From Rubeoparvulum massiliense (lineage in GTDB: Bacteria > Bacillota > Bacilli > Rubeoparvulales > Rubeoparvulaceae): 64,000 nucleotides of DNA. The notes beneath the pieces are model-generated. The model did no database searches. It saw only the letters and a list, made by a program, of their open reading frames with translations, and was not told the origin of the DNA. This document shows positions 49,162 through 59,500 of the stretch, in pieces (within the stretch, counting starts at the first letter, position 1; each line of letters starts with the position of its first letter). Location of the stretch: contig NZ_CVPE01000003.1 in NCBI RefSeq assembly GCF_001049895.1, forward strand, positions 372,001 to 436,000. The letters are read 5' to 3'. Position numbers and translations under genes: made by a program.

Positions 49162-51816
49162 CTACTTTGCTTCGTACCAAGAGTCGCCAACATTCACATC
49201 TACCTTGAGGGGTACAGCCAATTCCATGGCATGCTCCATCACTTCACGTACCAATTGTTTCATCTGTTCTAACTCTTGTGGTGCCACTTCAAAGATCAGT
49301 TCGTCATGAACCTGGAGCAGCATGCAGCTTTCCAACTGATGCGCTTTAATTTCCTTGGCCATTCGAAGCATGGCTAGCTTAATAATATCAGCTGCGCTAC
49401 CTTGAATCGGTGTATTCATGGCTGTCCGTTCTGCAAAGCTGCGCAGATTAAAGTTACGACTATGGATCTCTGGTAGATAACGGCGACGCTGTAGCAGGGT
49501 GGTCACATAGCCATCCTGCTTCGCTTGCTCCACAATGGACTCCATATACTGCTTTACCCCTGGGAAGACAGCAAAATATCGATCAATAAACTGAGCTGCT
49601 TGCTTTCGAGGAATATTCAAGTTCTGGGAAAGGCCATAATCACTTATTCCATACACGATCCCAAAGTTAACTGCTTTAGCTTGACGCCGCATATTACTAT
49701 CTACTTCCTCCTTGGGCACGCTGAAGACATCCATTGCTGTACGAGTATGGATATCCATATCATGCAAGAAGGCATCGATGAGATTAGCATCCTGTGAAAT
49801 ATGAGCTAGCACCCGTAACTCGATCTGCGAATAGTCCGCAGATAAGATCTTCCAACCTGGTTGGGAGGGAATAAAGGCCTGACGAATCTTACGTCCCTCT
49901 TCCAAACGGATCGGGATATTCTGTAGATTGGGATCAGTGCTACTCAAGCGACCTGTGGCTGTAATCGCCTGTTGGAAAATGGTATGCACCTTTTTGCTGA
50001 TCGGATGAATCTCCTTCTGCAAGCCTTCAATATAGGTGGATTGGAGCTTAATCAGCTGACGATAGGTGAGAATCAAAGAAATGATCTCATGATAAGGCTC
50101 CAGTTTTTCCAGTACATCTGCACTGGTAGAGTATCCTGTCTTCGTCTTCTTAAGAACAGGTAAACCCATTTTATCGAAAAGGATCTCTCCTAATTGCTTC
50201 GGTGAATTGATATTGAAGGAGGTTCCTGCCAATGCATAGATTTGATTGGTCAGCTCATCGAGACGCACTTGTAGGGCTTGCCCCATCTGGGCAAGCTGCT
50301 GTACATCGACGAGAACCCCTGCTTGTTCCATTTCGGCAAGAACAAGGCTACATGGCTGTTCTACCCCCTCATAGAGTGGAAGAAGCGACAGTTCCTCCAT
50401 CTGCTGATGGAGAATAGCCTGGGACGCATAGACTCCCTCTGCCTTTAATGCTACATGCTGCATAAGCTGCTCCAGTGATGGAAGCTGCCACTTGGCTCCT
50501 TTCCCGTAGATCTCCTCATCGGAAGAAAGAGCGGTTGGAACCTGATGATTGTGTAAGACATCCAGCAATTGGCGCTGACTCTCAGACGGATTACACAGAT
50601 AAGAGGCTAAGAGCAGATCATAGCTTATTCCAGCTACAGATAGCTTGCGCCAGCCTAAACTAACAATCAGCTTCTTCCCATCAAAAACCCACTTCTCTCG
50701 TTTACCATCAGCCAACCATTGCTGAATGGGCTGCCAATCTAGCATCTCTGTAGGAACGAAAAGATTTCTTTTACCATCACTGATACCTAAACCAAGAATG
50801 GCAGCCCGATGATAGTTCTCACCATCCATTTCTAGATAGAGTGCTAAGGGAGATTGCTGAAGAAAGTCCTGGTAATCTCCACAGTTCTCTGCATTAAGCA
50901 GAATGGTCTCCCCAACGCTCCGTGCTTCTTGTGCCTCTCCCTCGCTTGGTTTCTCTTGGGGGAGACGCTGGAGGAATGAGTTAAACTCCATCTCTTCAAA
51001 GAATTGGCGAAGACTTTCTGGATTATAACCAGCATATTTAACATCGTCAATGGTAAGGGTAAGGGGAATATCACGTTGAATGGTGGCGAGCCATTTACTC
51101 TGTTTGGCCTCTTCCTGATGCTGAGCAATCTTTTCCTGCAGCTTTTTGCCCGAAACCGATTGCCAGTTGGCCAATACCTCCTCCACAGAGCCAAATTGTT
51201 TTAAGAGCTTAAGTGCAGTCTTTTCTCCTACGCCAGGAATACCAGGGATATTATCTGAAGTATCCCCCATCAAGCCTTTTAGGTCGATCATCTGAAGTGG
51301 GCGTAAGCCTTCATACACTTGGGAGAAATGTTCCTCATCATAGAGTTCGGTCTCACTGATACCTTTTCGTGTCAAGGCCACTCTCGTTCGGGGAGAGACG
51401 AGTTGCAGTAAGTCCTTATCCCCTGAAAGAACCAAGACTTCCAGATCCCCTTCCTCAGCAATCCGACTCATGGTTCCAATAATATCATCCGCTTCATAGC
51501 CTGGAAGCTCGTAATGGGCGATTCCCATCGCATGGCAAAGCTGATGGAGCAGGGGAAACTGTTCACTTAGCTCCGTAGGGGTCTTAGCTCGTGTTCCTTT
51601 ATACTCCGCATACGCTTCTGTCCGAAAGGTTACCTTACCTGCATCAAAAGCCATCAATACATAGTCAGGCTTCTCCTCATCTAATAGGCGCCAGAGCATA
51701 TTTGTCACACCATAAACGGCATTGGTAAAGATGCCTTTACTATTATTTAACAAGGGCATTGCATAGAACGCCCGGTTCGCAATACTGTTTGCATCGATGA
51801 TGAGCATCTTGCTCAT
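49162..51816 (-). CDS. polA: DNA polymerase I
   Basis: 884 residues. 5' nuclease domain (IDANSIANRAFYAMP, LKGLMGDTSDNIPGIPGVGEKTALKLL); an exonuclease-like middle domain in which the DEDD residues are missing, as usual in Bacillus (LYLEMDGENYHRAAIL); and the polymerase: motif A LSADYSQIELRVLAH, motif B RRQAKAVNFGIVYGISDYGL, motif C LLQVHDELIFEV. ATG 51816 follows GAGG at 8 bases; GTG 51825 overlaps it. First gene of the polA-mutM-ytaF-coaE unit. Confidence 0.96.
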   Translation of the reverse strand: MSKMLIIDANSIANRAFYAMPLLNNSKGIFTNAVYGVTNMLWRLLDEEKPDYVLMAFDAGKVTFRTEAYAEYKGTRAKTPTELSEQFPLLHQLCHAMGIAHYELPGYEADDIIGTMSRIAEEGDLEVLVLSGDKDLLQLVSPRTRVALTRKGISETELYDEEHFSQVYEGLRPLQMIDLKGLMGDTSDNIPGIPGVGEKTALKLLKQFGSVEEVLANWQSVSGKKLQEKIAQHQEEAKQSKWLATIQRDIPLTLTIDDVKYAGYNPESLRQFFEEMEFNSFLQRLPQEKPSEGEAQEARSVGETILLNAENCGDYQDFLQQSPLALYLEMDGENYHRAAILGLGISDGKRNLFVPTEMLDWQPIQQWLADGKREKWVFDGKKLIVSLGWRKLSVAGISYDLLLASYLCNPSESQRQLLDVLHNHQVPTALSSDEEIYGKGAKWQLPSLEQLMQHVALKAEGVYASQAILHQQMEELSLLPLYEGVEQPCSLVLAEMEQAGVLVDVQQLAQMGQALQVRLDELTNQIYALAGTSFNINSPKQLGEILFDKMGLPVLKKTKTGYSTSADVLEKLEPYHEIISLILTYRQLIKLQSTYIEGLQKEIHPISKKVHTIFQQAITATGRLSSTDPNLQNIPIRLEEGRKIRQAFIPSQPGWKILSADYSQIELRVLAHISQDANLIDAFLHDMDIHTRTAMDVFSVPKEEVDSNMRRQAKAVNFGIVYGISDYGLSQNLNIPRKQAAQFIDRYFAVFPGVKQYMESIVEQAKQDGYVTTLLQRRRYLPEIHSRNFNLRSFAERTAMNTPIQGSAADIIKLAMLRMAKEIKAHQLESCMLLQVHDELIFEVAPQELEQMKQLVREVMEHAMELAVPLKVDVNVGDSWYEAK

Positions 51817-51873
51817 TCTAGCCACCTCACTTTGGTTTCACTGCCATCATCTTACCATATCAGGGAGAACGAC

Positions 51874-51909
51874 AAAAGAAGCGTCTTCCATTTAGGAGAC
51901 GCTTCTTTC
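51874..51909. terminator. Terminator between hflC and polA
   Basis: AAGAAGCGTCTTCC pairs with GGAGACGCTTCTT with T runs on both sides; on the minus strand it follows the hflC stop. Confidence 0.88.
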
Positions 51910-51911
51910 GC

Positions 51912-52841
51912 TTAATATTGACCCATTAAGATGCGAGCATAGGGTGAATTGATTGGTAGAATAATCACGGGTTCATTATTCAATGTCACCTTGTAAGATT
52001 GTAAGGTACGATACAATTCATAGAAAGCTGGATCCTTGGCATAGGCCTGATTGTAGATCCGAGCCGCTTCTTGTTCTCCTTCCCCCTGGATCTTCTTGCC
52101 CTCGGCTTCTGCCTGTGCAAGAATCTCCTTCACCACTTTATCAGTGTTCGCACGGATCCGATTGGCTTCCGCATCCCCGAGGGAGAGATATTCCTGTGCC
52201 TTACTTTGCCGCTCTGAGATCATTCGATTATGAACAGATTGCTCATTGGTCTCAGGGAGGTCCGTACGCTTCACTCGAACATCAATTACCTTAATCCCAA
52301 AATTATCGCGATGTAAGACAGTATCTACTTTTTCCGTTACAGAATCGTTAAAGCTACCACGCTGTGAGGATTCATCGGTGACGATCTCATCAAAATTGAG
52401 TTGACCTAGTTCAGCCCGAACGATGGAACCAACAGCATCCCCAATTTTTTGCTCTGCACCAGGTACATTCCGTACGTTCTGGATGAGGAGACGAACATCA
52501 TCAATTTTCCAGATTACATAATTATCGATCAATAGACGTTTTTTATCCTTGGTGTTAATCTCTGTTGGTGGTGTGTCATAGATTAAGTGATACTTCGGTA
52601 ATGTTTCAACGGTTTGAATGAAAGGAATCTTAAAATAGATCCCGGGATTCTCTTTCACATCCACCACTTCACCAAACTGGCGAACCACTTTATATTCGCC
52701 TTCTTGAGCAATATAAGCATTGCCGATAATAAGACCAAAGATAATAATAAAAATTAGAATTCCAACGCCAAAACGCGTATATTTCTTCCAATCCAAGTCA
52801 CTTGGACGGCGCTCATCCATATTGATCACATTATTATCCAT
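51912..52841 (-). CDS. hflC: HflC, FtsH-modulating SPFH protein
   Basis: 309 residues. One N-terminal helix (GVGILIFIIIFGLIIGNAYIA) then the SPFH/band-7 domain (YKVVRQFGEVVDVKENPGIYFKIPFIQ...VIDVRVKRTDLPETNEQSVHNRMISERQ) and a coiled coil. HflKC forms a cage around FtsH in the membrane; FtsH itself is elsewhere. It starts with a 1-base overlap with the hflK stop (TAATG). Confidence 0.93.
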   Translation of the reverse strand: MDNNVINMDERRPSDLDWKKYTRFGVGILIFIIIFGLIIGNAYIAQEGEYKVVRQFGEVVDVKENPGIYFKIPFIQTVETLPKYHLIYDTPPTEINTKDKKRLLIDNYVIWKIDDVRLLIQNVRNVPGAEQKIGDAVGSIVRAELGQLNFDEIVTDESSQRGSFNDSVTEKVDTVLHRDNFGIKVIDVRVKRTDLPETNEQSVHNRMISERQSKAQEYLSLGDAEANRIRANTDKVVKEILAQAEAEGKKIQGEGEQEAARIYNQAYAKDPAFYELYRTLQSYKVTLNNEPVIILPINSPYARILMGQY

Positions 52842-53812
52842 TACTTCGTACCCCCTTCCTCTGCAGTGCCTTGCTTCGCACCTGCAGCCTGTGAACCACC
52901 AGGTAAGCGATCAAGGGGTAGGTATTTCACAACGCCATCGGTATCATCCATAATGTAGATTTGAGCGCCTGGAAGGATAGCCTCCAATGTCTCTAGTACA
53001 AGACGTTGCTTGGTAATCGATGGGTTCTTTACATATTCAGAGTAGATTGCATTAAATTTCGCTACATCCCCTTTAGCCCCTTCAATCCGTGCTGTCTTAT
53101 CCCCTTGGGCTTTAGAGATGATCGCATCTTTTTCCCCTGTGGCATAGTTGTACTTTTCGTTATAGTACTTATTCGCCTGGTTAATCTTCGTATTCATCAT
53201 TTCACGAGCATCTGTTACTTCTGTAAAAGCCTTCCGTACCTCTTCAGTTGGTAGGTCCACTGTTTTAAGCTTGACGTCAATGATCTGAATCCCTGCATTA
53301 TAATCATCCATCAGGCTGATCAATTGCTCCTTAACCCGACGCTCAATCTCTGGCTTCCCTACTGTTAAGGCATCATCGATCTTGGTGCTCCCGATCACAC
53401 CACGTAAAGCAGCAGATGTGGAACTTGCCAAGATTTTTTCAGGATCCTGTGTTGCATAAAGAAAATCACGTACATCAGAAATCCGCCATTGTACAACGAG
53501 ATCAGCCAATAGGATGTTCTCATCACCGGTAATCATCTTCGCATCAGAATTCATAGTGCGACCGCCATCATTGGTACCAAAATCAAAGCTAAATGTCTCC
53601 TTGGACACCTTGGTCACCGTCTGAATCGGCCATGGTAACTTAAAGTGCAAACCTGGTTCTGCATGGGTTTGCGTTACTTTCCCAAACGTATGAAGTGCCA
53701 CCTGTTCTGTCTCATCCACAGTATACCAGGATGTGAATGCTGCTAGGACAAGAATGGCCAACACTAAACCACCAAAGAAGGTGGCGTACAATTGTCGCAC
53801 ACTCATTTGCAT
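52841..53812 (-). CDS. hflK: HflK, FtsH-modulating SPFH protein
   Basis: 323 residues. N-terminal helix (YATFFGGLVLAILVLAAFTSWYTV) and band-7 domain (EQVALHTFGKVTQTHAEPGLHFKLPWPIQTV; IQIIDVKLKTVDLPTEEVRKAFTEV). Tail Gly/Lys/Ala-rich. Partner of HflC; the pair is translationally coupled (hflK first). SD AAAGGAGG about 10 bases before ATG 53812. Confidence 0.92.
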   Translation of the reverse strand: MQMSVRQLYATFFGGLVLAILVLAAFTSWYTVDETEQVALHTFGKVTQTHAEPGLHFKLPWPIQTVTKVSKETFSFDFGTNDGGRTMNSDAKMITGDENILLADLVVQWRISDVRDFLYATQDPEKILASSTSAALRGVIGSTKIDDALTVGKPEIERRVKEQLISLMDDYNAGIQIIDVKLKTVDLPTEEVRKAFTEVTDAREMMNTKINQANKYYNEKYNYATGEKDAIISKAQGDKTARIEGAKGDVAKFNAIYSEYVKNPSITKQRLVLETLEAILPGAQIYIMDDTDGVVKYLPLDRLPGGSQAAGAKQGTAEEGGTK

Positions 53813-53979
53813 GCTGTCTTCATCCTCCTTTTTTATCTGCTTTCTACTACGAAAGAATTGAGGGTGAGTTTCAAAAAATAACTCTATTCAATCTCTATGT
53901 ATTATAATATCAAATTGGACTACATTGAAAGAGATTAAGTCAATGAAGTAGTTTTCGTGGAGAATGGAGGCACCATTTT

Positions 53980-54909
53980 ATGTCAGGAATCACAGGTAAT
54001 CGAGGCTCCCAGCCTACAAAATATGTATATGGTTTTTTTATCGCCATCGCTGTTTTTGCCATTGGGAGTGCAGCCATCTTTGTCAAGCTCGTGGATGCGC
54101 CTCCTGCTGTGTCAGCATTCTATCGTCTTTTTTTCAGCTTTCTATTAATGACTCCATTGGTGCTCCATCCCTCTATCCGCCAATCTTTACATAAAATGAC
54201 GAAGCGAGACTGGTGGCTTGCCTTCCTCTCAGGCTTCTTTCTCGCCTTACACTTCGTACTATGGTTCCAATCACTAGCCTACACCTCGGTAGCAAGCTCT
54301 GTTGTCCTTGTGACGATGCAGCCATTATTCGCAGTACTCGGTTCCTATTACCTCTTTAAGTCGAAAACACCACTCATTGGATGGCTCTTTCTACTTCTTG
54401 CTCTATCAGGAGGGGTGATGATCGGATGGGGCGACTTTCAGGTAGCAGGTAAGGCGCTCTGGGGTGATATTCTTGCATTGCTAGGTGCTCTTACCATCAC
54501 GATCTACTGGCTGATTGGGCAACAGATTCGCCAGCATCTCCCTCTCTTTGCCTATACCTATGTGGTCTACGGAGCTAGTTCACTGATCTTAGGTCTCTAT
54601 GTGTTCGTGATGAGATACTCATTCATCACCTATTCCACCAGGGATTTTCTCTATTTCCTTGCCATGGCCATTATTCCTACGCTACTAGGCCACACCATCC
54701 TCAATGGTGCTATTAAATATGTAAGTGCCACCACCATCTCCATGGCCATCTTAGGAGAACCCATCGGTGCCTCCATCTTAGCATACTTCATTCTCGGCGA
54801 AGCCTTAACCAGCAACCAATGGATCGGTGGATCGATCATCTTGCTTGGACTTGTTGGCTATCTCCTTCAGGAAAGCAAGAGTATTCGATCACAAAAATCT
54901 AAAGAGTAA
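53980..54909 (+). CDS. EamA/DMT-family transporter
   Basis: 309 residues, ten membrane helices in two EamA repeats (VYGFFIAIAVFAIGSAAIFVKL... and LAMAIIPTLLGHTILNGAIKYVSATTISMAILGEPIGASILAYFILGEALTSNQWIGGSIILLGLV). Drug/metabolite exporter of unknown substrate. GGAGG 9 bases before ATG. Divergent from hflK. Confidence 0.85.
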   Translation: MSGITGNRGSQPTKYVYGFFIAIAVFAIGSAAIFVKLVDAPPAVSAFYRLFFSFLLMTPLVLHPSIRQSLHKMTKRDWWLAFLSGFFLALHFVLWFQSLAYTSVASSVVLVTMQPLFAVLGSYYLFKSKTPLIGWLFLLLALSGGVMIGWGDFQVAGKALWGDILALLGALTITIYWLIGQQIRQHLPLFAYTYVVYGASSLILGLYVFVMRYSFITYSTRDFLYFLAMAIIPTLLGHTILNGAIKYVSATTISMAILGEPIGASILAYFILGEALTSNQWIGGSIILLGLVGYLLQESKSIRSQKSKE

Positions 54910-54919
54910 AACACGCACT

Positions 54920-54955
54920 AAAAACACCTTCTGATTAGAGCAGAAGGTGTTTTTA
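54920..54955. terminator. Terminator between the DMT gene and phoU
   Basis: AAAACACCTTCTG pairs with CAGAAGGTGTTTT, T runs on both strands; ends both the plus-strand DMT gene and the pst operon. Confidence 0.9.
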
Positions 54956-54961
54956 CAAACG

Positions 54962-55624
54962 CTACTCATTTAAGTCTTTCAGACTACCATTTACCATATA
55001 GAATATCCATTCACATAGATTGGTTACATGATCGCCAACCCGTTCGAGGTAGCCTGAAATAAGCAAAAGTTGCGTTCCCGATGCCATTAATGAGCCATGT
55101 TCTGTAACGAGGGTCACAATCTCATTGATGTTGGCTTTATGACGACCATCGATTTCGTCATCAAGGAGAGCCACCTCTTCAGCGTAAGGAACGTCCTTCT
55201 TCATGTAAGCATCTAGCGCTTTGTGGAGCATCTGGATAACCAACTGCCCCATCTCTGAAAGATTTTCATCGATCCCGCGCTTTTCAGTCTGCTGTAAGCG
55301 GATCGTTGCCTTGGCAATACTTGAGGCATGATCAGCGATCCGCTCCAAGTCCGTTACCATTTTTAACATCGTTCCGATCTGACGTAGATCTGGTCCCATC
55401 GGGGCATGTAAAGCAATGAGCTCGAAGCTACCATACTCGATCTCCAACTCCATAGCATCGATAACATTATCTCCTTGGATTACAGCTTCTGCCAGTTGAA
55501 TATCTCGCTGTTGAAAGGCTTGGAGAGATTTGTTGAGAGCTTCCTCCACTTTTCCACTCATCATCATCATTTTTTTATATAGGTCATCCCACTCATGGGT
55601 ATACTTGGTCCGGGAGGCATTCAT
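54962..55624 (-). CDS. phoU: PhoU phosphate-regulation protein
   Basis: 220 residues, all-helical two PhoU repeats with metal-binding patterns (MKMVTDLERIADHASSIAKA; YLERVGDHVTNLCEW: E-R-x-x-D-H). Negative regulator that links PstSCAB to PhoR. Last gene of pstSCAB-phoU, 27 bases after pstB. SD GGAGG. Confidence 0.95.
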   Translation of the reverse strand: MNASRTKYTHEWDDLYKKMMMMSGKVEEALNKSLQAFQQRDIQLAEAVIQGDNVIDAMELEIEYGSFELIALHAPMGPDLRQIGTMLKMVTDLERIADHASSIAKATIRLQQTEKRGIDENLSEMGQLVIQMLHKALDAYMKKDVPYAEEVALLDDEIDGRHKANINEIVTLVTEHGSLMASGTQLLLISGYLERVGDHVTNLCEWIFYMVNGSLKDLNE

Positions 55625-55651
55625 CCCATTTTTTCCTCCTTCATTCTTCTC

Positions 55652-56404
55652 TTATCCAAATCGTCCTGTAATATAATCTTCTGTCCGTTGGTCACGGGGA
55701 TTTTGAAAAATCGAAGCTGTTTCACCGTATTCCACCAGTTCCCCTTGTAGGAAGAAGGCTGTCTTATCTGAAGAACGGGCAGCCTGCTGCATATTATGAG
55801 TTACGATGACAATGGTATACGTCTCCTTCAACTCCTGTAGCAAATCTTCTATCTTTGCTGTAGAGATGGGATCAAGGGCTGAAGTAGGTTCATCCATGAG
55901 CAGAATATCAGGATTGACTGCTAAAGCACGGGCGATACAGAGACGTTGCTGCTGTCCACCGGAGAGTCCAAGGGCTGGTTTTTTTAAAATATCCTTCACT
56001 TCACTCCATAATGCCGCTTGCTTTAAACTAGTCTCCACTACTTCATCTAGTTCTGCCTTATTACGCAAACCATGGATTCGTGGACCATATGCAACATTTT
56101 CATAAATACTCTTGGGGAATGGATTGGGTTGTTGAAACACCATCCCTACATGTTTTCGTAGAAGTTCCACATTGACATTGGAATCATAAATATTCTGGCT
56201 ATCAATCACGACATCACCGGTAATCTTCACATCACGAATCATATCATTCATTCGATTTAATGTGCGTAGAAATGTTGACTTACCACATCCTGATGGTCCA
56301 ATTAATGCAGTGACAGCATGTTCGTCAATGGCAATCTCAATATGATGAAGGGCTTGTTTCTCCCCATAAAATAGATTTAAGTCATGAACATCGATATAGG
56401 CCAT
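55652..56404 (-). CDS. pstB: Phosphate ABC transporter ATP-binding protein
   Basis: 250 residues. Walker [22 protein letters not shown]-loop [22 protein letters not shown], signature [18 protein letters not shown], Walker [18 protein letters not shown]-loop [13 protein letters not shown]. Powers phosphate import. ATG 56404 follows GGGGGAG. It follows pstA by 37 bases. Confidence 0.96.
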   Translation of the reverse strand: MAYIDVHDLNLFYGEKQALHHIEIAIDEHAVTALIGPSGCGKSTFLRTLNRMNDMIRDVKITGDVVIDSQNIYDSNVNVELLRKHVGMVFQQPNPFPKSIYENVAYGPRIHGLRNKAELDEVVETSLKQAALWSEVKDILKKPALGLSGGQQQRLCIARALAVNPDILLMDEPTSALDPISTAKIEDLLQELKETYTIVIVTHNMQQAARSSDKTAFFLQGELVEYGETASIFQNPRDQRTEDYITGRFG

Positions 56405-56441
56405 TCTTAATCTCCCCCGTTGCAAAATAATTGAAGTCTAG

Positions 56442-57314
56442 TTAGCCCCGTTTCTGAAGGCGATTACGTAAATAGACCGCAATGGAGTTCATTCCTAATA
56501 AGATGACAAGTAGCACCACAATCCCTGCAGCAGCCACATTGGCGAACTCTGCCTTCGGTTGCGTTACCCAACTATAGATTTGAATGGGTAATGCTGTGAA
56601 ACGATCAAGCGGTCCTTCTGGCAAGAAATAAACGAATGTTGCAGCTCCAATCATCAGCAGTGGAGCCGTCTCACCAATTGCCCGAGACAATGCGAGGATA
56701 ATCCCTGTTAACACCCCTGGAAATGCACTAGGAAGTACAATTCGACGCATGGTTTGCCATTTCGTTGCACCCATTGCATAGGATGCTTGACGCAAGCTTT
56801 GAGGGACGCTACGAATCGCCTCCTGCGAAGCTACGACTACAATGGGGAGGATCAATAGAGCCATGGTTAAAGCACCAGCTAAAATACTGCGACCAAGTCC
56901 AAGTGTAAAAACAAAGAGGGAAAAGCCCATCATTCCAAAGACAATGGAGGGTACACCAGCTAGATTGGAGATATTGGTTTGGATCAGGCGAGTTAACCAG
57001 CTCTGCTTAGCGTACTCCTCCAAATAGATTGCTGTAGCAACACCTAGGATAAAGGCAATGGGGGCAGTGAAGAGCATAATCCACAGTGACCCTACAAGGG
57101 CAGCGATGATCCCCGCCTCCTTCGGTCGAGAGGAGTCAAGGCTGGTGATAAATTGCCAGTCTACCCAACCCCACGCTTTGGTCAGGATGTTGATAATTAA
57201 AATCGTTAACATAATAATGCCAAAGGCAGTGGCTGACAAAAAGATTCCTTTCATCAACCGATCTCTTCGCTTACGCTGCATCATACGTTTTATGGCTAGA
57301 TCATTCTGTTCCAT
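56442..57314 (-). CDS. pstA: Phosphate ABC transporter permease PstA
   Basis: 290 residues, six membrane helices with an EAA loop (YAMGATKWQTMRRIVLPSAFPGVLTGIILALSRAIGETAPLL). Start ATG 57314 shares one base with the pstC stop (TGATG) and follows AAGGAGGAG. Confidence 0.95.
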   Translation of the reverse strand: MEQNDLAIKRMMQRKRRDRLMKGIFLSATAFGIIMLTILIINILTKAWGWVDWQFITSLDSSRPKEAGIIAALVGSLWIMLFTAPIAFILGVATAIYLEEYAKQSWLTRLIQTNISNLAGVPSIVFGMMGFSLFVFTLGLGRSILAGALTMALLILPIVVVASQEAIRSVPQSLRQASYAMGATKWQTMRRIVLPSAFPGVLTGIILALSRAIGETAPLLMIGAATFVYFLPEGPLDRFTALPIQIYSWVTQPKAEFANVAAAGIVVLLVILLGMNSIAVYLRNRLQKRG

Positions 57315-58243
57315 CAATACTCCTCCTTAAAACGGCGAGAGACCCAAGAAGCGATCAGATTCATGACAAAGGTGAAGATGAAAAGTGTGAAACCAATAGC
57401 GAACATCGTTAAATACTTCACCCCTCCATGTTCCACGTCTCCTGTACTTACTTGTACAATATAACCGGTCATGGTCTGAATACTCTCCAATGGATTCCAG
57501 GTCAAATTAGGCGAGGAGCCTGCAGCGATGGACACGATCATCGTCTCCCCGATTGCCCGGGAAATACCTAATATAAAGGATGCAATAATTCCTGAAAGTG
57601 CAGCAGGTACCACAACTTTCATCGCCACTTCGTAGCGAGTAGATCCTAAAGCGTAGGCAGCTTGTCGTAATGAACGAGGTACCGCTGTCATGGCGTCCTC
57701 ACTAATGGAGGCAACCATGGGGAGGATCATGATACCAACTACAATACCGGCACTGGCTGCATTATAAATCGAAGTTTCAGGAAAGAGTTGACGGATAATG
57801 GGCGTAACAAATTGTAAAGCAAAAAATCCATACACAATGGTAGGAACGCCTGCCAGTACTTCTAAGATAGGTTTAATTCTTCTCCGTATTTTTACCGATG
57901 CATATTCGCTGAGATAGATGGCTGAGAATAAACCAAGTGGTAAGGCAACTAAACTGGCAAAGAAGGTGATCCACAGTGTACCTACGATCAGGGGAAGCAC
58001 ACCAAATTTTTGGCTTTCTCCTGCAAATAGTGGCGTCCATTCTGTACCAGTAAAGAAATCGAGGATTGACACCTCTCTGAAAAAGCGTACTGCTTCCACT
58101 AACAGTGTCAAGACGATCCCTACTGTTGTCACGATCGAGACCATGGTGCACAGAAATAGAATAACAGGGATAATTCGGTCACCAATTCCTCGCTTCGTCC
58201 GAACTAAACCTTTCTCTTTTGTTGTTGAAATCAAATTGGTCAC
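57314..58243 (-). CDS. pstC: Phosphate ABC transporter permease PstC
   Basis: 309 residues, six membrane helices. EAA loop [41 protein letters not shown]. Start GTG 58243 follows AAAGGGG; no in-frame ATG is better placed. An intercistronic hairpin separates it from pstS. Confidence 0.95.
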   Translation of the reverse strand: MTNLISTTKEKGLVRTKRGIGDRIIPVILFLCTMVSIVTTVGIVLTLLVEAVRFFREVSILDFFTGTEWTPLFAGESQKFGVLPLIVGTLWITFFASLVALPLGLFSAIYLSEYASVKIRRRIKPILEVLAGVPTIVYGFFALQFVTPIIRQLFPETSIYNAASAGIVVGIMILPMVASISEDAMTAVPRSLRQAAYALGSTRYEVAMKVVVPAALSGIIASFILGISRAIGETMIVSIAAGSSPNLTWNPLESIQTMTGYIVQVSTGDVEHGGVKYLTMFAIGFTLFIFTFVMNLIASWVSRRFKEEY

Positions 58244-58289
58244 ACTGCAAACCCCTTTCCCCTTCGTAGGGCAAGCTGTGATGGGAAAA

Positions 58290-58319
58290 GTGACGCACCT
58301 GTAAAATCAGGAGCGCCAC
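58290..58319 (-). terminator. Intercistronic hairpin between pstS and pstC
   Basis: GTGGCGCTCCTG pairs with CAGGTGCGTCAC (one mismatch, one G-U) followed by TTTT on the minus strand. It could attenuate or stabilise the message so that PstS is made in excess over the membrane parts. Confidence 0.6.
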
Positions 58320-58342
58320 CCATCCATTCTGTTGCCAGCGAC

Positions 58343-59353
58343 TTACTTCACATTATCTACTTCTTGTACAAGCTTTTGATAATCTTCATCGTTGAGAGGC
58401 ACATAGCCTTGGCTTGCCACATACTCTTTCCCATTCTCAAAGTAGAATGTAAGGAATGCTTTTAATTCAGGCTTCTCTTTAATCGCACCCACATTCACAT
58501 AGAGATAGAGAGGACGGGAGATGGCATAGCTTCCATTATTGATAGATTCTACAGTTGGGGCTACTCCATCAAGGGTTACTTCCTGTAATGTATCCTTGTT
58601 CTCAACATAGTAGGCGTAACCAAAGTATCCAATGGCATATTTATCACCAGCTACACCCATGACCAATACGTTATCATCTTCTGATTGAACCACATCGGTT
58701 CGCATCGATCCTTCTTCACCAACAATCGCTTCTGTGAAGAAACCAAATGTACCTGAATCAGTACCTGGACTGTAGAAATTGATTTTTTCATCGGGCCATG
58801 CAGGGTCAATATCGCTCCACTTCATAACCTTGCCTTCAGCTGCTGGTTCCCACATTTTTTTCAACTGCTCAGTGGTAATCTCTTTCGCCCAATCATTGGC
58901 GGAGTTAATGACAACGGTGATCCCGTCCAAACCAATCTTATATTCAGCCACTTCGATCCCATTGGCTGTTGCTTCTGCTGCTTCACTCTCTTTAATCGCA
59001 CGAGATGCATTGTTTATCTCTACATCACCTTTAACAAATTGCTTAAATCCACCACCAGTTCCTGTCACTTGAATTGGAACACGTACATCCTTGTTCGCTT
59101 TTTGGAAGTCTTCTGCTACCACCTTGGTAATTGGATAAACCGTAGAAGAGCCTGCGATATTTATGGTGCCTGATAATGCTGCTTCTGTTTTTGTCTCTGT
59201 TCCAGCATTTCCTTGATTTGCTTCTGTTTTTTGGCCTGCTGGTTGTTCTGTATTGGCATTGGAATTTTCACTCTTGTTTCCACAGCCTGTGATTGCTACA
59301 GATGCTACCAATAAAATTGTAAGCATAACAACAAAGAGAGATTTTTTACCCAT
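58343..59353 (-). CDS. pstS: Phosphate-binding lipoprotein PstS
   Basis: 336 residues. Lipoprotein signal with lipobox VAITGC (Cys at about residue 27), a Ser/Asn/Glu-rich linker, then the periplasmic-type binding domain with phosphate-binding motifs GSSTVYPITK, TGTGGGFKQFVKGDVEINNASRAIK and GTDSGTFGFFTE. First gene of pstSCAB-phoU. A Pho box and -10 lie upstream. Confidence 0.96.
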   Translation of the reverse strand: MGKKSLFVVMLTILLVASVAITGCGNKSENSNANTEQPAGQKTEANQGNAGTETKTEAALSGTINIAGSSTVYPITKVVAEDFQKANKDVRVPIQVTGTGGGFKQFVKGDVEINNASRAIKESEAAEATANGIEVAEYKIGLDGITVVINSANDWAKEITTEQLKKMWEPAAEGKVMKWSDIDPAWPDEKINFYSPGTDSGTFGFFTEAIVGEEGSMRTDVVQSEDDNVLVMGVAGDKYAIGYFGYAYYVENKDTLQEVTLDGVAPTVESINNGSYAISRPLYLYVNVGAIKEKPELKAFLTFYFENGKEYVASQGYVPLNDEDYQKLVQEVDNVK

Positions 59354-59396
59354 TATGTTGCCTCCTTAAAGTACTGCTTCACTTTTGACACTTTTT

Positions 59397-59450
59397 ATTC
59401 TACAGGGGAGAGATAAAGGGAGCGTTGAGGAAGTATTAAGAGTTTGTAAA
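59397..59450 (-). promoter_or_regulatory. Pho box and -10 of the pst operon
   Basis: Minus-strand repeats TTTACA (59445-59450), TTAATA (59434-59439), TCAACG (59423-59428) and TTTATC (59412-59417), each 11 bases apart, the TT(A/T/C)ACA-N5 pattern bound by PhoP. The last repeat is 9 bases before TAGAAT (59397-59402), placing PhoP over the -35. The pst operon should be induced by phosphate starvation. Confidence 0.85.
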
Positions 59451-59500
59451 GATGATTACAGGAAGATATAATGGAAGAAGACTGATTGACAGGAGACTTG